Shown here: piece by piece, positions 1-9,700 of the stretch
Position numbering within the stretch: position 1 is the stretch's first letter
Layout of the letters: the number at the start of each line of letters is the position of its first letter
Assembly (NCBI GenBank): GCA_964017145.1
Contig: CAXHKQ010000065.1
Location: forward strand, 1-22,401
DNA: 22,401 nucleotides
Direction: 5' to 3'
Source of the DNA: Agrocybe praecox
Lineage: Eukaryota > Basidiomycota > Agaricomycetes > Agaricales > Agrocybaceae
Translations under genes and position numbers: made by a program
Notes under the pieces: model-generated
Database searches by the model: none
The model's input: the letters and a program-made list of their open reading frames with translations, nothing else
Told to the model about the DNA's origin: nothing

Positions 1-295
1 TGTCACTTTTAATCATCATCAATTATGTTTGGTGCTACAACCCGTCTTGACCTCCCTTGTATAATCCACTTGTATTTGAAGAGTAGCAGGACTTCGTAAC
101 CGATTTCGGGTTTGAAAGATGACATGTGGTAAGCACATCTGTCTATAGAGTAACCCTAGTCAACATTTCAACATCCTTTCTGTGGATCATCGTGTGGAGA
201 AAACCCAAAAACTTTCACTCACTCCCGAGATTTAAACCCGGGATTTCCCTCTCGTGAGGCAAGCATTCTATCACCTGCACCAGTCCAGACGACAC
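1..295 (-). mobile_element. tRNA-derived SINE, copy 1 (in CDKL intron)
   Basis: Read on the minus strand, the right part (about 295 down to 225) is a tRNA-like head. It has an A-box-like stretch, then GCCTCACGAGAGG, then a B-box-like stretch CGGGTTTAAATCTC. The body that follows is shared with a second copy at 20269-20506: both carry GATGATCCA, AAGGATGTT, AGGGTTACTCT, AAACCCGAA and CCTGCTACTCTT in the same order with small changes. The tail reads toward a TGATGATGATT stretch near position 10. The left boundary is close to the window edge and uncertain. A tRNA-like head on a shared non-tRNA body is the signature of a pol III SINE. It lies in the presumed second intron of the CDKL gene, in the sense orientation. 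Confidence 0.75.
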
Positions 296-887
<592 letters not shown>

Positions 888-890
888 CTA

Positions 891-1440
891 TACATGGGTA
901 CAATAAGTTTCGGGAAATCAGAAGAAACCCCAAACATTTTGATGAACATTTTGTTTATTCCTCAACATATTTAGAATGCCTCATTCTTGCCCTGGAGCCA
1001 TCATATTAAATTTGGAAATAAATATAAGTAGCTGAGGCTAAATGCAACCATTTCTTGGTGTGTGTCAAGAACTTGCAGCATACTCACTTATCGGTCTCCG
1101 AAATCATTTCCTGGACTGTTTTATATTTTCATTAGCCACATTTGGGCTTCCACTGCGCGCTTCGTCCTCGTTGCCCAATGGCTGGTTGGGAGTTTTGAAG
1201 AATTGAATTTTTGTTCTGGCATGTCATAACCTGGATAACACGTTGTAAAACATGTTTTGTCATCAGCCGTAATTTTTCCCATACAATAACAGTGCTACAT
1301 CTAGACATTAATTCCCTGATCTATGGTAAATTGCGTAATACAATAAACGGTATAACTTTTGATCATTTTGCATTCGAATAAAATGTTATCGATGTTATCG
1401 ATTCCTATACCGGAATTCTCGGGACTTATAGAACCATGTA
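891..1440 (-). mobile_element. Mariner-derived element, family M copy 1
   Basis: Inverted terminal repeats: left CATGGGTACAATAAGTTTCG, and right, inverted, CATGGTTCTATAAGTCCCGA, both next to TA (the mariner target site). The minus strand has a decayed transposase fragment. Around 1165-1090 it reads NEDEARSGSPNVANENIK and then, after a one-base shift, TVQEMISETDK. This corresponds to the mariner linker motif DEPRSGRP and the following helix. Subterminal sequence matches copy 4 at 16112 (ATCGATAACATTTT and CCGTTTATTGTA in the same order). At about 550 bp it is internally deleted, and it has no intact frame. Confidence 0.7.
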
Positions 1441-1980
1441 TAGTATCGAGTTGTGTGTGGTCGTTCGACGCGAGCTTGCCCATGACTGCGTTTGACCATA
1501 ACAATGAAACACGAACAACAGAAGCGCGCTAACGACGAAACGCACTACAGATCACACATACACGAAATGCTCGTGAATAAATGATAAACACTAGCTGACA
1601 AAAGGGATTATTGACATATTGGGCGTCTCTCTGGAGACATTTCGTAAGCATTATGAGCTCCTAAAACAGGAAACATACTGATTTATGTTTCTGGGCTTTG
1701 GATTCTAATTATCGTTGTCCGAAATCTAATTCTCATTATTATTCCAAGTATGTTTTGAATATTATTAATACTAATGAGGCCAAACCTGCGAGGTGGGATT
1801 GGATAACCCAGCATCGAAGACTGAGATACAAAAATCCTTATAATAATCTATTTTCGAGCATAATAATGCATCAGTATATTTTCTTAAGGTCACGTTTGTC
1901 GAGTGGTGTAATCGGTGACTTGCATCCTCTTTATCGTTTAAATGAAATAAAAACACACATTGGTGTATTCCGCTGTGGAT

Positions 1981-2009
<29 letters not shown>
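1981..2009. repeat. (CA)n microsatellite
   Basis: About 14 uninterrupted CA units directly downstream (minus-strand sense) of the proposed CDKL leader-exon donor at 2017. Confidence 0.95.
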
Positions 2010-2013
<4 letters not shown>

Positions 2014-2017
2014 TAAC

Positions 2018-2085
2018 CTGCGTGGCAGCAGTGGCAAATGGTTACCAAACAACCAGAGTCGCTTCTCGCCAAACCATTTGTCCAT
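2018..2085 (-). CDS. CDKL: Proposed leader exon of the CDKL gene (22-residue N-terminal extension)
   Basis: On the minus strand an ATG at 2085 opens MDKWFGEKRLWLFGNHLPLL, then PR and two bases, and stops at donor CACGCAG|GTTAGTGAG. Joined to the acceptor at 763, the two leftover bases complete an Arg codon and the frame continues RSQSSSR straight into [15 protein letters not shown] of the kinase exon with no stop (68 + 19 nt = 29 codons). A TATA box lies about 100 bp upstream. The peptide has no motif I recognise. The frame match could arise by chance (about one in three, and somewhat less given the absence of stops). The exon may instead be a noncoding leader, with translation starting at 743. 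Confidence 0.4.
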
Positions 2086-2187
2086 GTGTGTGCTGGCTGC
2101 GGTTGAATGTTGTTCCGTGGCTGACTGGTGTGCTGCTGCTGTTCGAGCGAATCGCGGGAGCAAATATTTGCGGACACGAACGCGCGC

Positions 2188-2194
2188 ATTTATA
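2188..2194 (-). promoter_or_regulatory. TATA box of minus-strand promoter
   Basis: The minus strand reads TATAAATGCGCGCG. The expected start site is about 25-30 bp downstream (near 2160), so the ATG at 2085 would follow a short leader. A TGACGT (CRE-like) element lies about 30 bp upstream on the same strand, in GC-rich sequence that contrasts with the AT-rich surroundings. Assignment to the CDKL gene rests on the exon chain described at 2018-2085. Confidence 0.45.
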
Positions 2195-2752
2195 GTTGAA
2201 CACCACCAGCACAGCACGTCACAGATTATGATGACCACACGACGCAGGATCAGAGACGCGTAACTCGCGCAGTCTGTTGGACAGAATAACCGCACTGATC
2301 GGCTCTCAGATTGGCTCCACGAACGAACACGACCGACTGGACAGGCAGACGCGCAACGAACTACGACGGAAAGGCAGCAGCAGAGTGTATTGACGGGATG
2401 CGTCGTCGTCGTCGGTTCTGTCGTCGAGTCGATGTCGTCGGACTGGGTGGAAGGGTGTATCTTAATATTTAAAGGTAAAAACAAGCGAGCACGCCGCGCG
2501 CGTTTGACGTCGCAGTCGCGTCGAATAATTGTGTCGCACTGACGAGCGGCTCATCGAACGGAACACACACACACACTCGAATTTCTACACAATACTATAG
2601 GCAACACGGATCGATACCAGTTCCACAAACTATGTGCTACTGCAAACAAATTCACACACACACACACACACATGATACAGGATGTAGTGTAAGGTGGGGT
2701 AAGTTCTGCCATAAAAGCTTTACAAATTACCACGCCTGTTATTTTGAATCTA
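2195..2752. other. GC-rich upstream region with CA microsatellites
   Basis: This lies upstream of the minus-strand TATA box. It is CpG-rich at about 2230-2560 with a TGACGTCG element near 2505, followed by AC repeats at 2563-2576 and 2653-2672. It is a likely promoter-proximal region; no coding exon is supported here. The open frames crossing it are low-complexity. Confidence 0.4.
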
Positions 2753-3410
2753 CCATGGCTCACTAAGACCCGGGAAAAAAAATCGGTGTTCTGGTGCCGC
2801 CACTCTCAAATCGATAAAATTTTCCGGAAGTGCCATCTTTCAAAAGAGGAATAAAACATTTTCTCTACATTCCATAAAGTACTCATGCGGTTTCGCAATT
2901 GTTTTCCAAAACTCTGTACCTGATATTTGGTCACCGAAGACAATGCGCACAGTCGACGCCTAAATATGTCGCTTACTGACGAATACATCAATAATAAGTC
3001 AACCAAATAATTTCGGAAGAAGAAAAGTTTGGCAGCATTTTGCGGAGAGGGTGCCGCGAAAACGCAAAAACTGACAATTGTCAAAATCAAATCAATTGTC
3101 GATAATTCAATGATTGGCCTATGAATTGTGATCTCATTTACGATTTTATTCGTATTCGGCCCTGAGTGAATATATTATTGATTTCCAAATTTGAAATGGT
3201 TTAACCAGGGAAAGACTGGAGCAGTATAAATTGCGAAAAATTGGATTTTTGCAAGGGTTAGCGCTAAATACTTTTCGATGGTGATCTTGATATTTCAGTA
3301 TCGCTGGATTTGGCTATCGGCCTAGAATGAGCCTATGTAGAGAAAGCTAACAAGTTTTCATAAACAAGTTTGTGTTTTCATCACTTTTCCCGGGACTTAG
3401 TGAACCATGT
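2753..3410 (+). mobile_element. Mariner-derived element, family M copy 2 (split by the retrotransposon)
   Basis: Left terminal repeat CCATGGCTCACTAAGACCCG is preceded by TA. The right terminal repeat, CCCGGGACTTAGTGAACCATG, is its inverse. The retrotransposon inserted inside the right repeat and duplicated its last 13 bases, so the right end and its TA are regained at 10620-10633. The body aligns with copy 4 (16112): GGTGTTCTGGTGCC near the left end, and near the right end a GTTAGCGCTAAATACTTTTCG-like block followed by GGCTATCGG. No intact transposase frame is present. Copy 2 is older than the retrotransposon. Confidence 0.75.
3398..3410. repeat. Target-site duplication, left copy
   Basis: TAGTGAACCATGT occurs directly before the retrotransposon 5' end and again, identical over 13 of 13 bases, directly after its 3' end (10620-10632). 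Confidence 0.9.
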
Positions 3411-5307
3411 TCAGTTTCGATCGTCGCGGAGTACAGACGTACTCTCGGTTTCACTCTGACCTTATTTCCAGAAAAGTGCGTTAAAAAACCGTGCACCTGG
3501 TCTAGAGGGGCGCCCTCCGAGTGTAAGGAACACGCGGTCCTGGCATTCGTGGAGGAGGGCGCCAAACCTTGTTCCGCCGCGGCGTTTATTCGTGTTCGCG
3601 CATCATTCGTCGTCGTCGAAGTGCCGTCCCCAAAGTGCTTTTGTCGGTGTGCGTTAGTGTGTTCACTGTTGTTGCGGCAAAAAACCGCTTGTTCATGGTG
3701 GTATGTGTGCGCATTTGTGTGTGTGTGTACTGCTCTCGTGGGTTTGTCTGCGTGTTTGCGACTGGTCGTCGAAACCCGAGCGCGTCATCTGATTCAGCGC
3801 GAGCCGCGGGAGAAAATGCCGAACTGCTGTATAGCTGTTGTCGGTGGCTCCGCGCGGCTTCTTGAATCGGATGCGCCAAAGGTAGTAGTGGACCAGACGT
3901 ACATGTGGATGCATATTAATGCTTGGTACGTGTTTCGCGGAAAAGCTGCAATTTCAATCGCACTTGCCTGGTGCAAACATGTCTGTTTGCATCTTTGCTG
4001 TTTGTGTGCAGGCCATCGTTCGATCCCCTCTCACTCAGGCTTGCTCTCAATGCAATGTCTTGTGTGGGTGTATGTTGACGGTCGTTTGTATAGTGAGTTG
4101 GGGTGCAATTGTGCCCTGAACCCACGGTTTGTGCGGGTAATACACAAAAGTGCCTGGCTGAAAATATTCGACAGTACTCAGCTCGGGATAGTGTGTTCGT
4201 CCGCGTGTCAGCAGCTAGTTGTCAGTGAAACCTTCCGCCCGAATCTGTGCGTGCCGTGGGATTATATGCCGAACCGCTGGATAGCTGTTGTCGGTGGCTC
4301 CGCACGGCTCCCAGAATTAGGTGCACTAATAGGTGGAGCGAACTGGTCGCACTTGTGGACGAGCATGGTTCCGAGGAGGCTTGTCAGCATGTATACGTGC
4401 TTCATCGCGAAGCTGCACTTTGTAAATCGCAAATTCGCGTTTCCAATCGCACACGCCTGGTGCATGCATGCATGTTTGTGCCGAAAAAGTGCTCGCGTTT
4501 GTGATCGGTCGTTCCGCTCTCGCTCATGCCTGTTCGCAGCGCTTCGACTTGTGTCTGTGTGCGGCGATGATCAAGTGTATAGCAATATGGGGTTCAATTG
4601 TGTCGTGAACACAATGCTTGTTTATTCTATGGTGGTGATCGTCAACAGTCCTCGTGATTCATCATGTGCATCGGGTTCATCAGCTGCTTTTGCTGATTTC
4701 ATGTTCGCATGCTGCTCGCCATGGTTTGTTGCTGCTCGCAACATGAAAAAAGGCGTGAATGTGATTCGAAGCACATTCAGGTTTTCAATCGTACAAGCCT
4801 GGTGCATATATACGTGTTTGCACCGTGTTTGCGGCAGAGTTTGTCGTCATCAGTTTCGCTCTCGCTCAAGCTTGCTTGTATGTGTGTGTGACAACGGACG
4901 AATATACAGTGAAATGGGGTGTAATTGTGTCGTGCACACAATGTTCATATGTTTTGTGGAGGTGATTGTTTGCAGTGCCAGTGAAACAACATGTGTATCG
5001 GTGTCATCAGTCACACTTGTTGCGTACGTGTCCGCATGCTGCTCAACAAGTTCTGGCACTCGTTCTACGTGCAAGTGCATGCGTCAGTTATATGTACACC
5101 TGTGCTGGTACACAATTCAAATACAGAGTACGTTTCCAAGTGCATACACCCTATCGCTCGTCGCAAACATGCACTTGCGATGTGGGGTATGCACGGACGA
5201 CGCGTACGGTAGAATGGGGTACACAAATAATGTGCGATCATTCCTCGATCATTTTCGGCAGGCGTTTTTGATAATCCTTTGCGGAAACATCACTGCATCT
5301 ACGCATC
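3411..5307 (+). other. Retrotransposon 5' region, stop-free in the ORF1 frame
   Basis: This is where an untranslated leader and internal promoter would be expected. Frame +3 has no stop codon anywhere from the element start to ORF1 (over 600 codons), while the other frames are broken often. The first in-frame ATG inside the element is at 3816 (MPNCCIAVVGGSARL); a related ATG context recurs at 4266 (MPNRWIAVVGGSARL). The predicted peptide is Cys-rich with no domain I recognise. Either ORF1 has a long N-terminal extension of up to 973 residues, or a separate upstream product was fused. The ATG at 3372 belongs to the flanking mariner copy and not to this element. Confidence 0.5.
3816..5240 (+). 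repeat. Degenerate tandem repeats in the retrotransposon 5' region
   Basis: A landmark GGGGTnnAATTGTG begins at 4100, 4589 and 4916, with a weaker form (AATGGGGTACACAAAT) at 5216, giving spacings of 489, 327 and 300 bp. Each landmark is preceded by an alternating GTGTGT-rich stretch and, in three units, by a GCNTGGTGCANAN block (3967, 4456, 4797). At protein level the units show LYSELGCNC, VYSNMGFNC, IYSEMGCNC and AYGRMGYTN. All spacings are multiples of three. A simpler reading is promoter monomers like those of some mammalian L1 elements. Confidence 0.6.
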
Positions 5308-5334
5308 ATGTCGAACAAGAAAGTAGACCTGAAG

Positions 5335-5432
5335 GTAAGTCTTTTTCTACAGAAAATGTTTATTGTTTAAGAAACTTCCATCGAGTTTTACTCATGAATG
5401 CTTCTTACAAAATAAATGTCTGCAACCAACAG
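5335..5432 (+). other. Candidate intron at the start of ORF1
   Basis: ATG at 5308 opens MSNKKVDLK and reaches AAG|GTAAGT, a perfect consensus donor (5334/5335). An acceptor CAACCAACAG ends at 5432. Removing these 98 bases joins MSNKKVDLK exactly in phase to TTVADTGLSPAIEE of ORF1. Unspliced, the ATG at 5308 runs into a stop within 21 codons. The pyrimidine tract before the acceptor is weak. Introns are not expected in an element that copies itself through mature RNA. Confidence 0.4.
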
Positions 5433-6737
5433 ACGACGGTTGCCGACACGGGCCTTTCGCCCGCGATTGAGGAGATGGTCGTCGACGTGACGGTTGGCGT
5501 GCATACGCCACTTCGCTCTGCTGTGAAGACACCTGGGGACGACGATGATCTGAGCGACGTCTCGGAGATTCATTCCCAGGTCTCGAATATCGCCAGCGAG
5601 GACCTAGCCGACGATAGTATGGACGATTCGGGGAAATCCGATCACTCGATGATTGCTAGGCCTGCTACTGGTACGTTCCATGGGGAAACCTCTGGGACGT
5701 CTGGTGCGGGTGCTGCATCGCTGGGAGGTTCTGGAGACTACCCGGGTCCGAGCCAGAATTCGTCGTGTGAACCCCTCAATGGTGTCGTAGCCTTGGTGAA
5801 GGATGGTTGCAAACCTGTCCTCACCAAAGGCCAACTAAAGCGGTCCAAGAAGAAGGAGGCAGAGAAAGCGAAAGCTGACGCTGCAGGGACTGCCGGTTCA
5901 TCGATGGGAACCGCTGCCAAGCGGGTCTACTCGGCGAATTCTTCGATCGACTGCCCTAAGCCTAAAAGGCAGTCAGTTGACCGCCCGACTACAGCAAAGG
6001 AGACTTCACGGAAGACGGCAGGCGCGGGCTCTTCCAAGACTGCAGCTTCTGGTGCTCAGCAGCCAGGGACAAATAACTACAACTCGGACTGGCCTGGCAT
6101 TGCGTCGCCAGGACTCGAGGTAGTTATTGACAACCTGGCTGCAGAGGGTGGAAAGCTGTCGAAGGACGAGACTGAGCTGGTCCGGTTCCAGATGTCGACG
6201 ATGATAATCCTCATCCCGAAAGAGGAGCGTGGGCCGGTGTTCGGCTTCGTCACCAGCAGGTTTTCAAATGGGAACCTCTGTGTGTGCTGCAAGGACGAGA
6301 GATCGAGGGATTGGCTCGTCGCAAACGTCGAAGGGCTGAATGACGCGTTCGAGGGTGCAAACCTTCGAGCTCGTCTTCGCTCGGAGATGCCGAAGCGCCA
6401 GCGCATCGGTGGATTCCTGCCGATGGCGAAGAAGGTGGATAACGCCTTCATTATCGGACTGTTGTCCGCCCAAAACGATGACCTGAAGCCAGAAAGGTGG
6501 ATTATCAAATCCGCCGAGTTTTCCAGGGGCAAGGTCGCGGCTCATCCGATGACGGGGTCGGGATATTTTATGATATTCGCGATCGAGGAGGATAGCATGA
6601 CTGCGCTGAAGGCGCAAGACCTTAAGGTCTATTTCGGGGCAACCAGCACCAAGATGCGCATTCTTGGTAAGGGGCCCTGTCCAAAGGAGGTTCGGGACGC
6701 AGACGTGGAGGCTGACCAGGATGGAGTCAGCGAGTAA
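5394..6737 (+). CDS. Retrotransposon ORF1 protein (RRM-like/DUF4780-type)
   Basis: Nucleic-acid-binding partner of ORF2, expected to form the retrotransposon ribonucleoprotein. The start is uncertain: ATG 5394 (MNASYKINVCNQQ) gives 447 residues without splicing; ATG 5308 with removal of 5335-5432 gives MSNKKVDLK-TTVADTG; and the frame is open upstream to 3816. The N-terminal half is low-complexity: acidic (DDDDLSDVSE), Ser/Gly-rich, and then basic (KRSKKKEAEKAKADA). The C-terminal half (about 6100-6690) has the alternating strand/helix pattern of an RRM-like fold, with LCVCCKDERSRDWLVANVEG resembling the DUF4780 family of insect elements. I see no CCHC knuckles, which many ORF1 proteins have. 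It overlaps ORF2 by 17 nt: ORF2's ATG is inside GATGGAGTCAGCGAGTAA, suggesting coupled or reinitiated translation. The last part, from 5433, is certainly coding. Confidence 0.8.
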   Translation: MNASYKINVCNQQTTVADTGLSPAIEEMVVDVTVGVHTPLRSAVKTPGDDDDLSDVSEIHSQVSNIASEDLADDSMDDSGKSDHSMIARPATGTFHGETSGTSGAGAASLGGSGDYPGPSQNSSCEPLNGVVALVKDGCKPVLTKGQLKRSKKKEAEKAKADAAGTAGSSMGTAAKRVYSANSSIDCPKPKRQSVDRPTTAKETSRKTAGAGSSKTAASGAQQPGTNNYNSDWPGIASPGLEVVIDNLAAEGGKLSKDETELVRFQMSTMIILIPKEERGPVFGFVTSRFSNGNLCVCCKDERSRDWLVANVEGLNDAFEGANLRARLRSEMPKRQRIGGFLPMAKKVDNAFIIGLLSAQNDDLKPERWIIKSAEFSRGKVAAHPMTGSGYFMIFAIEEDSMTALKAQDLKVYFGATSTKMRILGKGPCPKEVRDADVEADQDGVSE

Positions 6738-9700
6738 AAGCCTGAAACTCGTTCAGGTCAACCTCCACCACTGCAGAGCGGCCGCCTACAACCTCCAGGC
6801 GGTCGTCCTCAGGGACGAGGTTGATGTAGCTCTCATTCAAGAGCCATGGCAAGTTAGGGGGAAGGTTATGGGCCTGGATATTCCGGGCTACAGAATCCTT
6901 ACCCCTTTCTCCAGTACTAAGGTAAGAACTTGCATTGTTCTAAAGGACAACTTGACTTGTACTTACTTATCACTCTTAAGCACCCCGGACCTAACGGTTA
7001 CGGTACTAGAAACTAATGACGAAGGAAGAAACCTGCTGTTAGCAGCAGCCTATCTTCCTTACGATTCGCGAGATATGCCACCTGGCGAGGATGTGGCGAA
7101 ACTAGTGCAGTACTGCACAAATGGAAGGCTCGACCTGGTGATTGGTGCGGATGCTAATTCGCACAATATCTGCTGGGGCAGCACGAATACTAACAATAGA
7201 GGTGAGTCCCTCCTTGATTTTATTGCCTGCAACAACTTGGTGATAGCAAATACAGGTAACAATCCAACCTTCGAGAACCGGCTGAGAAGTGAGGTACTAG
7301 ATATCACACTAACCTCAGCCTCACTCTGTGGTTTTATTCTAAACTGGCACGTATCTGAAGAGGTTTCTCTATCAGATCATAATTACATCATATTCAATAT
7401 TGCTACGCGTAAGGAGTTTCGCTCATTACAAAATAGTTCATATCGAAGTATTAGACACACGAATTGGGTAAGATTCAAGTCCAGCGTGACAAGAGAACTT
7501 GGTGGCTCTCCAACGCTGGACTCTCATGAAGACATCGATACCGCAGTATCGCACTTTCATAACATACTCTATCGGGCATGGGAAAATAACTGTCCAGAAA
7601 GAGTTCGCAGTGATAAACTCGCACCCGTATGGTGGAACAACAGCCTGTCCTATCTAAGGAAGCAGGCCAATCGCTCAATCAATAGAGCCAAAAGAACTGG
7701 TCTTTCCAACGATTGGAATGTAGCCAGGTCAAAGCGCCTTGTTTACAAAAACGAGATGAGGAATTCGAAAAGGGATCACTGGAGAGATCAGTGCTCCAAC
7801 ATTAAGAGCGCCAAGGATGCTGCAAGGATGGTCAAGGCCTTTTCATGCAACCCAGACGTGCAATTGGGCTCCATGAAAAGACCTGACGGATCATCGACAA
7901 TGTCAACTGCGGGATCCTTGGAGCTCCTTCTACAAACTCACTTCCCTGGGTGTGTAATAGGGAATTCAGAATCTGTCTTTACCGAGGCAACGAACTTCCC
8001 AAGTATGGCAGCCGACTGCGATTTTATCACAACTGAAAAGGTTAAATGGGCGGTCGACACTTTCGCTCCCTTCAAGAGTGCTGGGCCGGACAACATCCAA
8101 CCAGTTCTACTGCAGAAGATGGGTAGTTCTGCACTATCTCGTCTAAAGGATATCTTTGTGGCGTGCATCACCCACTCCTTCCTTCCTACTTCATGGAGAA
8201 CTTCGAAAGTTGTTTTTCTGCCCAAGCCAGGCAAGGAAACTTATGACTTACCAAAGTCATTCAGGCCCATCTGTCTAATGTCTTTCTTGCTTGAGACGCT
8301 AGAAAGACTATGCGACAGACATATTAGAGACACCACGCTCATCCAACGTCCTCTGCATAGAATGCAGCATGCATACATGACAGGTAGATCTGTCGAGTCA
8401 GCACTGCACTGTGTGGTGAGTAAAGTAGAATCGGCGAGAAGTCGCCACGAGTACTCTCTAGGTCTTTTCCTGGACATTGAAGGAGCCTTCGACAAAGTGA
8501 AGGTGGACACAGTTCTCAAGTCATTCTCAGATTTTGGTATTCCGTATTCCATTGGAAAATGGATCACAAATATGTTGCTCAATAGATCTGTAACTACCAA
8601 TCTTCGGGGTAAGCAGATTTCAGCTAGAGTTCATCAAGGTTGCCCTCAGGGTGGTGTTCTCTCTCCGCTTATTTGGAGTATGGTGGTAGACAGTCTTCTA
8701 GCTACTCTGAACAATCTAGGGTATTACTCTGTTGGCTATGCTGACGACATTGCTATCATTCCAATCGGGAAACATCTCACTACCGTCACAGAAGTCGCCC
8801 AACAGGCACTGCGTGAGTGCGAGAAATGGTGTATTAGTAGTGGACTGAGTGTAAATCCTTCGAAAACGGGACTTGTACTTTTCAACAATAGTAGAAATTA
8901 CTCTCTACCAGTGTCTCTCAGGCTATTCAACAAGCCTCTGCAGCTTCAAGAGGACACTAAATATCTTGGTGTCACCTTAGACAGGAAGCTCAACTTCCGC
9001 AAACACATTGACACGAAGTGTCAGACGGCTATACGAACTCTCTTTCAATTGAGGAGAGCTTTTGGCAGAAACTGGGGTCTTTCTCCAAGCATCACAAGGT
9101 GGATCTACACTTCAATGGTGCGACCCGCTCTCTGCTATGCGGCTCTGGTGTGGTGGCCCCGTATCAGAGTAGCGACCGTGTGCGCACCATTGAGGAAGAT
9201 TCAGCGGCTTGCTTGCATTTGCATTTCTGGGGCAATCAAGACCACTTCATTGTCTTCTATGGAAGTCTTGCTATCAATAGTGCCAATAGACATCCACATA
9301 GAAAGCGAGGCGTTGCTCGCGGCGCATCGCCTCAAGAATGCTGGGACGTGGCTTACGGGACGCGGCAGTGGGGGCCACTCTCAAATTCTACTCAAGTCGC
9401 TTCTTCTATCTCCTGATCTGGATATCAGATCCGATCAGGGGACGGCGACTTTCCATTTCAATAGAACATTTTCTTGTGAGATTCCAACAAAAGATGCTTG
9501 GATGGCAGGAACTGTCAATGTCGAAGGCCTGAAAATCTTCACAGATGGTTCCAGTACATCCAGGTCATCAGGCGCGGGAATCTTCTCAAGTGACCTGAAT
9601 ATTAGGTCAAGTATCCCATTGGGGGAGATGACAACGGCCTTCCAGGCGGAAATCTACGCTATTCTCACGGCTGCTAACACCGTGATGGAGTTGGATATTT

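Noticed and set aside
1698..2195. 165-codon plus-strand open frame
   Set aside because: Its (TH)n run is the translated CA microsatellite; the rest shows no motif and is antisense to the proposed CDKL leader exon.
1771..2484. 237-codon minus-strand open frame
   Set aside because: It runs through the TATA box, the CA microsatellite (poly-Val/Cys) and mixed sequence. Only the short 2018-2085 piece is consistent with splice signals.
3435..3440. AGACGT as a downstream promoter element of the retrotransposon
   Set aside because: It sits about 23 bases after the initiator A at 3413, not the required 28, so I do not call it.
3372..3815. ATG at 3372 as the start of a 1121-codon protein
   Set aside because: This ATG lies in the terminal region of mariner copy 2, outside the retrotransposon (which begins at 3411). 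The frame continues into the element only by chance of insertion; the first in-element ATG is 3816.
9018..9416. 132-codon frame inside ORF2
   Set aside because: A shadow of the intact ORF2 between the reverse transcriptase and RNase H domains, with no independent evidence.
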